A stretch of DNA of 64,000 bases from positions 372,001-436,000 of the forward strand of contig NZ_CP011530.1 in assembly GCF_001605725.1 (NCBI RefSeq), written 5' to 3'. Numbering within the stretch: the first letter of the stretch is position 1; each line of letters begins with the position of its first letter. The notes under the pieces are model-generated. The model was not told where the DNA came from and did no database searches. It worked only from the letters and a program-made list of their open reading frames with translations. Source of the DNA: Mycobacteroides immunogenum. GTDB taxonomy: Bacteria; Actinomycetota; Actinomycetes; Mycobacteriales; Mycobacteriaceae. The translations under genes and the position numbers were made by a program. Shown piece by piece: positions 24,685 through 33,279 of the stretch.

Positions 24685-25866
24685 TACCAGGCATCCGACC
24701 GTCGCGGCGATGGATACCAGTGTGGCGTGCCGGTGCCATCCGGTGAACGACCGGCCCGCGAAGTCCTGCATACCCATGCGGTTGGCCAGGTGTAGGTATC
24801 CCTGCTGTACGTGATCGGCCAAGGCCACCTGGTGTGCCTGCGACGACGTGGAGAACTCGGGGTCGTTGGTCAGCCAGAGTTCGGTGCGCGCACGCGGGTG
24901 GTCCAGGGGAGTCATCCCGACCAGGGTCAGCGGCGTCCGGGAACGTGCCGCTGCGGGGTCGGCCAACTGCACCTTGGCGATGCTGATCAGGTGACGGCGT
25001 CCCTGGTAGACGTACTGCTCGGTGCGTCGTGAGCCCTTGGTGGCCTGCACAATCTGGGCGGCGGGCAGTACGCGGCCCTGGTAGCCGGCGAATGCCGGAT
25101 CGACCACCTGCAGCTGCAGGTCGCTGGGCACCCGTGTGGTCGCAACCTGGTGAGTGAGGGTCCCGAAGAGCTGCGCGAGGTCGGTGCCGTTGGCGCCGAG
25201 CAGGTCGAAGATCACCGGCGCCTTCGCGGGACGCGCTACCCGGACGAACTCCTGGAACGACGACAGCGCGCAGCCGCTCACTGACTCCAGCGGGTAGTCC
25301 TCGGGAATGGAGGTCTTGGACTTCTTGGTAGTGGATTCCAGCCAGGGCTGCGACAGGTGCAACCGCCAGCTCACCGGAACCGCGAAACCATCGGCCGCGA
25401 GCCACACGCTGAGGGCCAGTTGGCCGTTCACCGCGCGTCCGGCGCGGGGGCAGTAACGCCGATCCACACCCACCGAGTGCACGCCGGCCTTGGGGATCAG
25501 CATGGGGGTCACCACCCACGCGGCCGCGTGATACGCACTGGTGAGGTACGAGGTCAAATCCCGGCGCACCGCCCACCAGTCCCAGGTAGAGCTGTTCACG
25601 AAGTGGTGCAGGTTCTGCTCGCTCACTTCGCGACCCATCGATTGGCCCATGGTGGCCGCCATGTTCCGCGCCGACTTGCGCCCGCGCACCTTCAGCAGGC
25701 CGGTGACATAGTCCTCTCCCTTGGCGCGCTGATCGCAGCGTGGCAGTGATCGCAGCACCTCCGGGCATACATGCGCGGCTACCGATGCCATGGCGTCGAC
25801 CGAGCTGACGCGCGGGCGCGTATCGAACAGATCGGTCGCGGCCTGGGTCTTGGTCGCAGAAGTCAT
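24580..25866 (-). CDS. IS701-like transposase-derived protein with lost catalytic residues
   Basis: The 428-aa protein shares the IS701 DDE framework: HSVGVDRRYC after the first catalytic motif, and GRSFTGWHRHATL near residues 371-383. The residues where family members have the first catalytic Asp pair are Thr-Pro (120-121, in WVVTPMLIP), and the Glu of the third motif aligns with Gln (about 354, in HVQQGY). An Asp (221) may keep the second position. No terminal inverted repeats or target duplication are apparent. It therefore looks like a domesticated protein, perhaps a regulator, not an active insertion sequence. It is divergent from operon B. Confidence 0.65.
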   Translation of the reverse strand: MTSATKTQAATDLFDTRPRVSSVDAMASVAAHVCPEVLRSLPRCDQRAKGEDYVTGLLKVRGRKSARNMAATMGQSMGREVSEQNLHHFVNSSTWDWWAVRRDLTSYLTSAYHAAAWVVTPMLIPKAGVHSVGVDRRYCPRAGRAVNGQLALSVWLAADGFAVPVSWRLHLSQPWLESTTKKSKTSIPEDYPLESVSGCALSSFQEFVRVARPAKAPVIFDLLGANGTDLAQLFGTLTHQVATTRVPSDLQLQVVDPAFAGYQGRVLPAAQIVQATKGSRRTEQYVYQGRRHLISIAKVQLADPAAARSRTPLTLVGMTPLDHPRARTELWLTNDPEFSTSSQAHQVALADHVQQGYLHLANRMGMQDFAGRSFTGWHRHATLVSIAATVGCLVSPGLASEQRASHFPQLDGELRVQEPLGILPPFAK

Positions 25867-26155
25867 GCTGACGCACCTCGATGAATTAGCGGATGTTCAA
25901 TGTCGACCCAAGAATGGGCGAGATCTCGGCTGAGGAACAGGTATTGGCGCCACACAAAGTGACGGACTATGCGGGTGCCCCGCTACACCCACCTTGGTGG
26001 ACTAATGCAAGATGACTGATTGGTAAACAACCCGCTGACCTGCTAAACGTTCGTTCCGGCCTGAGTGATTAGGTGGCGCAATAGGTGGTCAGAGGGGTCG
26101 ACCTGACGGATTGTCTCCGAACTGACGAATTGAATTCGCGATTGTTTGGCGGGCG
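25867..26155. promoter_or_regulatory. 289-bp divergent control region before operon B
   Basis: This gap separates the leftward transposase-like gene and rightward operon B. It contains GTGACGGACT at 25959, and CTGACGGATTG (26103-26113) and CTGACGAATTG (26122-26132), two near-identical 11-mers 19 bp apart. These resemble the repeats before operon A. The mid region (about 26005-26060) is AT-richer. No gene is seen. Confidence 0.45.
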
Positions 26156-27805
26156 ATGCCGCATCCCGAAGATAGAGGGGTGATCACCCGGCGTGCGTTG
26201 CTAGGAACGACTTTTGCATTGGCTGGCGCGGCGGCGCTCGCCGGTTGCGGCTCCCAGGCTCGCGCGGCGGACCCGCAAGTTTCGGTGACTGCGGGTGCGA
26301 TTCGTGGTGAGACCACCGGCACGGTGCACGTGTTCCGCGGCATCCCCTATGCACAGCCGCCGACGGGAGAGAATCGGTTCCGTTCTCCCCGGCCGGTGAA
26401 TCCGTGGGGAGATACCTTGAACGCCACCCGGTTCGGGTCCGACTTCATTCAGCCCGCCGGTGGTGATCCGGTGCTCCAGGAAGACGCCCTGTACGCCAAT
26501 GTATGGACACCGTCGGTGGACGGGGGCGCCAAGCTGCCCGTGATCGTCTACATCCACGGCGGCGGCTGGTCCCGTGGTGCGGGCAGCCTTCCTGTCTATG
26601 ACGGGGCCGCTCTTGCCGAACGCGCCGGTGCGGTCGTCGTCAACTTCAACTACCGGCTGGGCGCCTTCGGGTTCTGCGGCCATCCGGCTCTCGAAGACCC
26701 GGTCACCGGGCTGCACACCAACTGGGGTCTGCAAGACCAGATCGCGTTGTTGCACTGGGTCAGTGAGAACGCCAGGGCATTCGGCGGCGATCCCGGGAAC
26801 ATCACGCTGGTGGGGACCTCGGCGGGTGGTGCGAGTACCTGGCAGTTATCGCTGCATCCGCAGACACGGCCGCTGCTGCGCCGGATCATCAGCATCAGCC
26901 AGGCGCATGTGTGGAGCCCGTACCTGAGTTTGACCCCGGAGGACGCCACCGCCACGTTCGATGCGCTGGCCGCCGCCCAGGGGGTCGCGGTGAAGAATCT
27001 GAAGGGCGTGCCGGCGGATCGGATTCGCGACTGGTGGGTCGCGCAGTTCGCGCAGCCAAGGTCGCAGCGGGTGGTCCGCAGCGGTCGCCAGTACCGCGGG
27101 CCGGTGCTGGATCCGGTGCTGCTTCCGGCTTTCGATGTCAATCAGCCACTGCCGGATATCCCCACCATCTCGATCTACACCAGCACCGAGGGTGCGTTCT
27201 TCACCGGACCCAACGCACCCGAACCGCAGGCGCAGCCCACCGACGCCGCGTCTCTGCACGCCGCGTTCCGGGACATCCTGGAGCAGGGGGTGCCGTCGGT
27301 GTCTGATGCGGTGGTCGCCGATGCCGTCGCTCTGTATACGGATTCAGCGAAGCAGGATGGGCGCCCCGCCGACCCGCTGTCGTTGTGGACGGAACTGTGG
27401 GGAGATGCTCTGATCCGCCACGACATCCTCGCCTTCACCCGCCGCGCGGCTGCCGAACGGCGTGCGCCGCTGTATCTGATGGAGTACGCGCATCCGGTCA
27501 AGCCGCCGTACTTCGGTGTGCCGCACGAGTCGACATCGCCGTTCCTGTTCGGTACGTACGCACATCCGGCCAATGTGGCCAAGTTCGGCGATGGGCCTAA
27601 GGAACAGGAAACCTCGGCAGCCTTCATGGATTTGGTGGCGGAGTTCGTACACGGCAAGCCGCCGGCCAGTCCCCGGCTCCCGCAATGGAATCCAGTCGAC
27701 CATGACCTGCGCCAGCTCGTGCTGCGCGACGGATCCGGGACCATCACCGCACCTACCAAGACCACGCAGCTGGGCGTTCTCGACGCAGTCCAGTGGGGCA
27801 AGTGA
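26156..27805 (+). CDS. Type-B carboxylesterase, exported lipoprotein-like, first gene of operon B
   Basis: The 549-aa protein has a Tat-like TRR motif, hydrophobic core and lipobox LAGC in its first 35 residues, so it is probably exported and lipid-anchored. The mature enzyme has FRGIPYAQPPTGENRF, the oxyanion-hole segment YIHGGGW and nucleophile motif GTSAGGAS near residues 223-230, all typical of carboxylesterase family B. GTG 26180 would also give a good signal peptide. Its position heading a 3-hydroxyanthranilate operon suggests ester or amide processing of the product outside the membrane, which is inference. Confidence 0.75.
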   Translation: MPHPEDRGVITRRALLGTTFALAGAAALAGCGSQARAADPQVSVTAGAIRGETTGTVHVFRGIPYAQPPTGENRFRSPRPVNPWGDTLNATRFGSDFIQPAGGDPVLQEDALYANVWTPSVDGGAKLPVIVYIHGGGWSRGAGSLPVYDGAALAERAGAVVVNFNYRLGAFGFCGHPALEDPVTGLHTNWGLQDQIALLHWVSENARAFGGDPGNITLVGTSAGGASTWQLSLHPQTRPLLRRIISISQAHVWSPYLSLTPEDATATFDALAAAQGVAVKNLKGVPADRIRDWWVAQFAQPRSQRVVRSGRQYRGPVLDPVLLPAFDVNQPLPDIPTISIYTSTEGAFFTGPNAPEPQAQPTDAASLHAAFRDILEQGVPSVSDAVVADAVALYTDSAKQDGRPADPLSLWTELWGDALIRHDILAFTRRAAAERRAPLYLMEYAHPVKPPYFGVPHESTSPFLFGTYAHPANVAKFGDGPKEQETSAAFMDLVAEFVHGKPPASPRLPQWNPVDHDLRQLVLRDGSGTITAPTKTTQLGVLDAVQWGK

Positions 27806-27836
27806 ATCAGAAATCAAACGAATGGAGATCACGGGA

Positions 27837-29003
27837 ATGACTGCGCCATCACTGCTGCTCGATACCGGACGCGCTGTGCAACAGCCGGTCTGGGAGAACC
27901 ACGTACACCTGGAACGGGTGCGTTCGGAACTCAGCGAGCTGCCCGCACTGGTCGGGGCCGACGAGATTCGGACCCTGCGCACGCTGCTGAGCACCGTCGC
28001 GCAGGGCCGCGCCACCATCATCCAGGCGGGCGACTGCGCCGAGGATCCGCAGGAGTCGACCGACGCGCACGTGGCTCGCAAGGTCGCGCTGCTCAATGTC
28101 CTGGCCGGCGCCATGCGGATGAAGACGTACCGGCCGGTCCTGCGCGTCGGACGTATCGGCGGTCAGTACGCCAAGCCGCGATCCAAGCCCACCGAGACCG
28201 TCGACGGTGTCGAGCTGGCTTCTTTCCGTGGGCATCTCGTCAACAGCCCGCAGCCCCATCCGGTGCATCGCCGCGCCAACCCGGACCGGATGCTGGCCGG
28301 ATACTGGGCGGCGAACCGGGTGATGGGTCACCTGGGGTGGCGGGTGCCTTCCTCGCTGTCGGTCATCGAGCCGCCGGTCTGGACATCGCATGAGGCGCTG
28401 CTGCTCGACTACGAGGTGCCCCAATTGCGCCGCGATGGGGAGAACCGCATGGTGCTCACCTCCACCCACTGGCCCTGGATCGGCGACCGGACCCGGCATC
28501 TGGATGGGCCGCACGTCGAATTGTTCTCCCGCATTGCCAATCCCGTGGCGTGCAAGGTGGGCCCGTCGATGACTGTCGAGGATCTGCTTGCCTTGTGCGA
28601 GAAGCTGGACCCGGAGCGTGAGAGCGGCAGGCTGACGTTGATCGCCCGGCTGGGTGCCGCGGCGGTGCGCGACAAACTTCCCGAACTGGTCGCCGCCGTG
28701 CGTGATTCCGGACATCCGGTGATCTGGCTGTGCGATCCGCTGCACGCCAACACGGTGTCGACGGATTCGGGGTACAAGACGCGTCACGTGCAGACGGCCA
28801 TCGATGAGGTGCGCGGCTTCCGTGAGGTTCTCGCGGATGCGGATGTGCATGCCGGCGGGCTGCACCTCGAGGCCACACCGGACGATGTGGTCGAGTGCGT
28901 CTTCGACGGCTCGCAGAATCACGAAGTCGGTGAGCGCTATTCGACACTGTGCGACCCGCGCCTCAACACCGCTCAGGCCACTGAGGTGGTGTCCGCATGG
29001 TAG
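27837..29003 (+). CDS. phzC: PhzC-type class II DAHP synthase
   Basis: The 388-aa enzyme has class II DAHP synthase motifs: IIQAGDCAED near residue 60, RVGRIGGQYAKPRS near residue 103, and C-terminal GGLHLEATPDDVVEC. It condenses PEP and erythrose-4-phosphate, the first shikimate step. Dedicated copies of this short type (about 390 residues, shorter than primary-metabolism class II enzymes) boost chorismate supply in phenazine clusters. ATG 27837 has GGAG 9 bases upstream; ATG 27822 is an alternative. Its stop overlaps the next gene by 7 bases. Confidence 0.85.
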   Translation: MTAPSLLLDTGRAVQQPVWENHVHLERVRSELSELPALVGADEIRTLRTLLSTVAQGRATIIQAGDCAEDPQESTDAHVARKVALLNVLAGAMRMKTYRPVLRVGRIGGQYAKPRSKPTETVDGVELASFRGHLVNSPQPHPVHRRANPDRMLAGYWAANRVMGHLGWRVPSSLSVIEPPVWTSHEALLLDYEVPQLRRDGENRMVLTSTHWPWIGDRTRHLDGPHVELFSRIANPVACKVGPSMTVEDLLALCEKLDPERESGRLTLIARLGAAAVRDKLPELVAAVRDSGHPVIWLCDPLHANTVSTDSGYKTRHVQTAIDEVRGFREVLADADVHAGGLHLEATPDDVVECVFDGSQNHEVGERYSTLCDPRLNTAQATEVVSAW

Positions 29004-29755
29004 CGGTGGTCACCGGCGCGGGTGGCGGAGTCGGTTCCCGCGTGGTCACCGCGCTGGCGCGCCGCGACGAGCGCGTGGTTGCGGTGGACATCGATGAGGT
29101 GGCCATCAAGCAGCTGGTGGAATACGCCGCCGATGAGGGGCTGGATATCGTCGGGCAGGTCCTCGACATCACCGACGACACCGCGGTGGCGGTAGGTGTG
29201 GCCGATATCGAATCCCGGATAGGTCCCATCACGTCACTGGTCAACGGGGCAGGTGTGCTCAGAACCGGTGCGGCGGTCGAATTTTCCGATGCCGACTGGG
29301 CACGCACCTTCGACGTGAATGTGCGTGCGCCCTTTGTGCTGAGCCGTGAGGCGGCGCGGTACATGATTCCGCGCCGTGCGGGCGGCATCGTGACCATCGC
29401 GTCCAACGCCGCGTTGGTGGCCCGCAAGGGCATGACGGCGTATGCGGCATCCAAGGCGGCCGCCAACGCCTTCACCAAGAGCCTCGGCCTGGAGCTCGCC
29501 GAGTACGGAATCCGTTGTAACGTGGTGGCACCCGGATCCACGGACACCCCCATGCTGCGGGCGATGCTCGGTGATTCCTCCGATGCCGGCCTGGTCGCCG
29601 GAAGCCTTGACGACTACAAGCCCGGGATTCCCTTGGGGCGTGTTGCCCAGCCACAGCACATCGCCGATGCCGTGGCCTTCCTGCTCTCCGACCAAGCTGC
29701 CCACATCACCATGCACACGCTGGTGGTTGATGGCGGCGCGACACTAGGGGTTTGA
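28997..29755 (+). CDS. EntA/DhbA-like short-chain dehydrogenase (2,3-dihydro-3-hydroxyanthranilate dehydrogenase candidate)
   Basis: The 252-aa SDR has NAD motif TGAGGGVG at residues 6-13 and active-site YAASK (Tyr149, Lys153), with a Ser about 13 residues earlier. It resembles 2,3-dihydro-2,3-dihydroxybenzoate dehydrogenases. Sandwiched between PhzC and PhzD/PhzE, its likely substrate is the amino analogue DHHA, which it would aromatise to 3-hydroxyanthranilate. This replaces the PhzF isomerisation used for phenazines. It overlaps PhzC and lies 3 bases before PhzD. Confidence 0.75.
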   Translation: MVAVVTGAGGGVGSRVVTALARRDERVVAVDIDEVAIKQLVEYAADEGLDIVGQVLDITDDTAVAVGVADIESRIGPITSLVNGAGVLRTGAAVEFSDADWARTFDVNVRAPFVLSREAARYMIPRRAGGIVTIASNAALVARKGMTAYAASKAAANAFTKSLGLELAEYGIRCNVVAPGSTDTPMLRAMLGDSSDAGLVAGSLDDYKPGIPLGRVAQPQHIADAVAFLLSDQAAHITMHTLVVDGGATLGV

Positions 29756-29758
29756 CCA

Positions 29759-30394
29759 ATGACCACCGTGACACGCGGTATTCCGATCATCGCCGAGTAC
29801 GAGCTGCCGACTGCCGATCTGCTCCCGGCCAACACGGCGAACTGGCAGATCGACCCAGAGCGCGCGGTGCTGCTCATTCATGACATGCAGCGCTATTTCC
29901 TGGCACCGCTGCCTGTTTCGCTTCGTGCCGAGCTGGTGAGCAATGTAGCGGCCATCCGTGATCGCAGCGTGGCCGCGGGCATCCCGATCGCCTACACCGC
30001 ACAGCCCGGCAGCATGACTCAGGAACAGCGCGGCTTGCTCAAGGATTTCTGGGGCCCGGGGATGCGTGTTGACGAGGAACATCGTCAGATCGTCGACCCG
30101 ATCGCTCCGGACGCGGGGGACTGGGTGTTCACGAAATGGCGCTACAGCGCGTTTCACCGTTCCGCACTGCTGGAACGGATGCACGCGGCCGGGCGCGACC
30201 AACTGGTGATCTGTGGCGTCTACGCGCATGTTGGCGTGTTGATGACTGCGGTAGATGCCTTCACCCACGATATCGAGACCTTCTTGGTCGCCGATGCGAT
30301 CGCGGACTTTGATGACGAATCACACTGGATGGCTTTGGAATACGCGGCTCGGCGGTGCGCCGTGCTGACCGTCACGGATGAGGTGCTGACATGA
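29759..30394 (+). CDS. phzD: PhzD-type isochorismatase (ADIC hydrolase)
   Basis: The 211-aa enzyme has [10 protein letters not shown] with the catalytic Asp at residue 42 and TKWRYSAF with Lys at 126, both four positions after the Asp38 and Lys122 of characterised Phz[13 protein letters not shown] replaces the CysxxxCys-containing segment of other cysteine hydrolase relatives, as in PhzD. It hydrolyses the vinyl ether of 2-amino-2-deoxyisochorismate, giving DHHA and pyruvate. It overlaps the PhzE gene by 4 bases. Confidence 0.9.
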   Translation: MTTVTRGIPIIAEYELPTADLLPANTANWQIDPERAVLLIHDMQRYFLAPLPVSLRAELVSNVAAIRDRSVAAGIPIAYTAQPGSMTQEQRGLLKDFWGPGMRVDEEHRQIVDPIAPDAGDWVFTKWRYSAFHRSALLERMHAAGRDQLVICGVYAHVGVLMTAVDAFTHDIETFLVADAIADFDDESHWMALEYAARRCAVLTVTDEVLT

Positions 30395-32247
30395 GCGATC
30401 TGCTGGGGAGGGTACTGGCCGGACAAGCCGGACCGTTCGCACTGCTGTACCGTCCGGAATCCGGTGCGCCCGATAGTGTCGACGTCTTCACCGGTGCGGT
30501 GACCGCCGTCGACCGCATCGCCGACCTGCCGTTGCGGGATGAGCACCTGGGGCATGACCTGTTGGCGCTGGTGCCGTACCGGCAGATCGTCGAGCGGGGA
30601 TTTGTGGCTCCCGATGACGGTGCTCCGCTGTTGGCGCTCGCGATCGAACAGCAGGACAAGGCACCGCTGTCGCAGGTGCTGGATCGCATCCCGGAACACC
30701 CGGTAGTGGTGGGCCACAGCGATTTCGACATAGACGACGAGGAGTACGCGCGGTTGGCGGCGGGGATCATCTCCGAGGAGATCGGCCAGGGTGCCGGCGC
30801 GAATTTTGTGTTGAAGCGCAACCTGCTGGTCCAGCTGCACGACTACTCGATCAATACCGCACTGACGCTCTTCCGCAGGCTGCTGGAGCGTGAGAAGGGT
30901 GCCTACTGGACTTTCCTGGTGAACACCGGGGAGCAGGTCTTCATCGGTGCCACGCCCGAACGCCATATCAGCGTGCAGGATTCGTTGGCGGTGATGAACC
31001 CGATCAGCGGCACCTACCGGTACGAGGCCAACGGCCCCAGCCTGGACGCCGTCATGGAATTCCTTGCCGACACCAAGGAATCCGATGAGCTCTACATGGT
31101 GGTGGACGAGGAACTGAAGATGATGGCTCGTATCTGCCCCGAAGGTGGTCAGGTACAAGGGCCGTATCTCAAAGAGATGGCCCGGTTGGCGCATACCGAG
31201 TATCTGATTTCAGGTATCACGGATCGGGACCCGCGAGAGATTTTGGCCGAGACCATGTTCGCACCCACCGTGACCGGGAGCCCGCTGGAGAACGCGTGCC
31301 GCGTCATCCAGCGGTACGAACCCGCGGGGCGCCGGTATTACAGTGGCGTCGCGGCGCTGGTCAGCACCGATGCGACCGGCAGGCGGCAGCTCGATTCCGC
31401 GATTCTGATTCGCACCGCCGAGATCTCCCCCGATGGAGCCCTGGCGGCCGGTACCGGCGCCACCATCGTTCGGCATTCCAATCCGGCCAGCGAGGCGGCC
31501 GAAACACGCAGCAAGGCAGCGGGTTTGCTGTCGGTACTGACGACGCGACGTGAGCTGCGTAGCCATCCCCGGGTCACCGAGGCTCTGGCCAGTCGCAACA
31601 CCGGCATCGGAACCTTCTGGCTGGGTCATGGGTCGGTGGAGAGTGCCGTGAATCTGGCGGGCCGCACCGCGCTGGTGGTCGACGCCGAGGACACATTTAC
31701 CTCGATGATCGGATTGCAGCTGCGGGCCCTGGGATTGCGGGTCGATATCCGCAGGTTTGATGAGGATATCCACCTCGGATCACACGACTTCTTGGTGTTG
31801 GGACCTGGTCCGGGCGATCCGACGGCGATTGATGTGCCGAAGATCGCGGCGCTTACCGCGTTGACGAAGACCGCGCTGACACAGCGTGTTCCGTTCCTGT
31901 CCATCTGCCTGAGTCATCAGGTGCTGTGCCGGCAACTGGGCCTACCCATCAGGCGCAGGGAGCAGCCGAATCAGGGTGTGCAGCGGCAGATCGACCTGTT
32001 CGGCACCGAGCGGTATGTCGGCTTCTACAACACCTTCGCCGCGGTGACCGGCGGAGAGTGGGTGGACACCGCGGCGGGCCGGGTGCAGATCAGTTCGGAT
32101 GCCGCGTCGGGTGAGGTGCATGCGTTGCGCGCGAAGCGATTCGCATCGATCCAGTTCCACGCCGAATCCATTCTGACCCGGGACGGTGTCGGGATTTTCG
32201 GGGAGCTGTTGACTCCGCTGGCGACGGGGGTCCCGGTACTAGCATGA
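30391..32247 (+). CDS. phzE: PhzE-type ADIC synthase (chorismate aminase fused to glutamine amidotransferase)
   Basis: The 618-aa protein fuses an N-terminal chorismate-binding (TrpE-like) domain to a C-terminal class I glutamine amidotransferase domain, the PhzE arrangement. The amidotransferase nucleophile is Cys506 in LSICLSHQ, with His-x-Glu in FHAES near residue 590. The chorismate domain includes [11 protein letters not shown] and [10 protein letters not shown]. It converts chorismate and glutamine into 2-amino-2-deoxyisochorismate. It overlaps both neighbours by 4 bases. An anthranilate synthase is less likely because a PhzD gene is directly coupled. Confidence 0.9.
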   Translation: MSDLLGRVLAGQAGPFALLYRPESGAPDSVDVFTGAVTAVDRIADLPLRDEHLGHDLLALVPYRQIVERGFVAPDDGAPLLALAIEQQDKAPLSQVLDRIPEHPVVVGHSDFDIDDEEYARLAAGIISEEIGQGAGANFVLKRNLLVQLHDYSINTALTLFRRLLEREKGAYWTFLVNTGEQVFIGATPERHISVQDSLAVMNPISGTYRYEANGPSLDAVMEFLADTKESDELYMVVDEELKMMARICPEGGQVQGPYLKEMARLAHTEYLISGITDRDPREILAETMFAPTVTGSPLENACRVIQRYEPAGRRYYSGVAALVSTDATGRRQLDSAILIRTAEISPDGALAAGTGATIVRHSNPASEAAETRSKAAGLLSVLTTRRELRSHPRVTEALASRNTGIGTFWLGHGSVESAVNLAGRTALVVDAEDTFTSMIGLQLRALGLRVDIRRFDEDIHLGSHDFLVLGPGPGDPTAIDVPKIAALTALTKTALTQRVPFLSICLSHQVLCRQLGLPIRRREQPNQGVQRQIDLFGTERYVGFYNTFAAVTGGEWVDTAAGRVQISSDAASGEVHALRAKRFASIQFHAESILTRDGVGIFGELLTPLATGVPVLA

Positions 32248-33203
32248 CAAGTGTGCGCATCGACATACACGCTCACCTGTGGTCCGACGAGTACCTTTCG
32301 CTGCTGGACAGTTATGGGCGTCCCGGCACCGATGTCCATCGTGGTCTGGGTGCTGGGGCCACGCGGGACGATCTGGACGGTCGTTTCGCGTTGATGGATG
32401 AGGCGGGCGTTGACCTGCAGATCCTTACCGCGACACCGGCATCGCCGCATTTCGAGGACGAGACGGCTGCCGTGGCAAGTGCGCGGTTTATCAACGACGA
32501 GTACGCGAAGCTCTCCCGTGAGTATCCGGAGCGATTCCGGGCGCTGGCGTCACTACCGCTGCCGCACATCCCGGCCGCGTTGGACGAACTGGCGCGGGCG
32601 ATGGACGAGCTGGACATGTTTGGCGCGTCGATCACCACCTCGGTACTCGGTCGATCCATCGCCGACCCGATCTTCGACCCGCTCTATGAGGAGCTGAACC
32701 GAAGGGGTGCAATCCTTTTCGTGCACCCGGCTGGGTGCGGCGCGGAATCGTCGCTGATTACCGATCACTCGCTGACCTGGTCGATCGGAGCTCCGATCGA
32801 AGACACCGTCGCGATCATGCACCTCATTGTGGCGGGCATTCCGTCGCGGTATCCGGACATGAAGATCGTGACCTGTCATTTGGGTGGAGCGTTGCCGATG
32901 GTGTTGGAGCGTGCGGACCGGCAGGTCACCGAATGGGAAGCGACGCAGTGCCCTGAAGCGCCCAAGGATGCGGCCCGCCGGCTTTGGTATGACACCGTGG
33001 GGCATGACCACACGCCCGCGTTGCGAGCGGCCGTCGAGTCCCTGGGTGCCGACCGGCTGGTATTCGGTTCGGACTTCCCGTACCAAGGCGGTGCGCGGTA
33101 CGTCAGCTCGGCGACCTACATCGAGGATGGTGTGTCTGCCGAAGATGCGTCGTTGATTCTCGACCACAACGGCGCGGAGTTATTGGGGTTGAGGAGCCCT
33201 TAA
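32244..33203 (+). CDS. ACMSD-type metal-dependent amidohydrolase/decarboxylase
   Basis: The 319-aa protein has the amidohydrolase-2 metal motifs: N-terminal DIHAH (residues 7-11), FVHPAG, TCHLGGALP and GSDFPY near residue 276. Family members decarboxylate aromatic or muconate acids (ACMSD, gamma-resorcylate decarboxylase). Relatives in benzoxazole clusters (NatAM, BomN) close a benzoxazole from two 3-hydroxyanthranilate units. At the end of a 3-hydroxyanthranilate operon either decarboxylation or ring closure is plausible. The start overlaps the PhzE stop; a terminator follows. Confidence 0.75.
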   Translation: MTSVRIDIHAHLWSDEYLSLLDSYGRPGTDVHRGLGAGATRDDLDGRFALMDEAGVDLQILTATPASPHFEDETAAVASARFINDEYAKLSREYPERFRALASLPLPHIPAALDELARAMDELDMFGASITTSVLGRSIADPIFDPLYEELNRRGAILFVHPAGCGAESSLITDHSLTWSIGAPIEDTVAIMHLIVAGIPSRYPDMKIVTCHLGGALPMVLERADRQVTEWEATQCPEAPKDAARRLWYDTVGHDHTPALRAAVESLGADRLVFGSDFPYQGGARYVSSATYIEDGVSAEDASLILDHNGAELLGLRSP

Positions 33204-33225
33204 ACCCCTTTCGCCCCAATAGTTT

Positions 33226-33252
33226 CACCCGCCACAAAGCGGGGGTGGTTTT
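33226..33252 (+). terminator. Terminator of operon B
   Basis: CACCCGC (33226-33232) pairs with GCGGGGGTG (33239-33247) with a two-G bulge and CACAAA-type loop, followed by a GTTTT run. It lies 23 bases after the amidohydrolase stop and marks the end of the cluster. Confidence 0.65.
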
Positions 33253-33279
33253 GTCGGTGGCTGCGGTTAGTATTCGAAC

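Noticed and set aside
24665..25876. 403-codon alternative frame on the same strand as the transposase-like gene
   Set aside because: Arg/Pro/Gly-rich out-of-frame translation; the other frame carries IS701 family motifs.
27837..32247. Annotation as a complete phenazine cluster
   Set aside because: PhzF, PhzA/B and PhzG are not in the window, and an SDR suited to DHHA oxidation is present instead.
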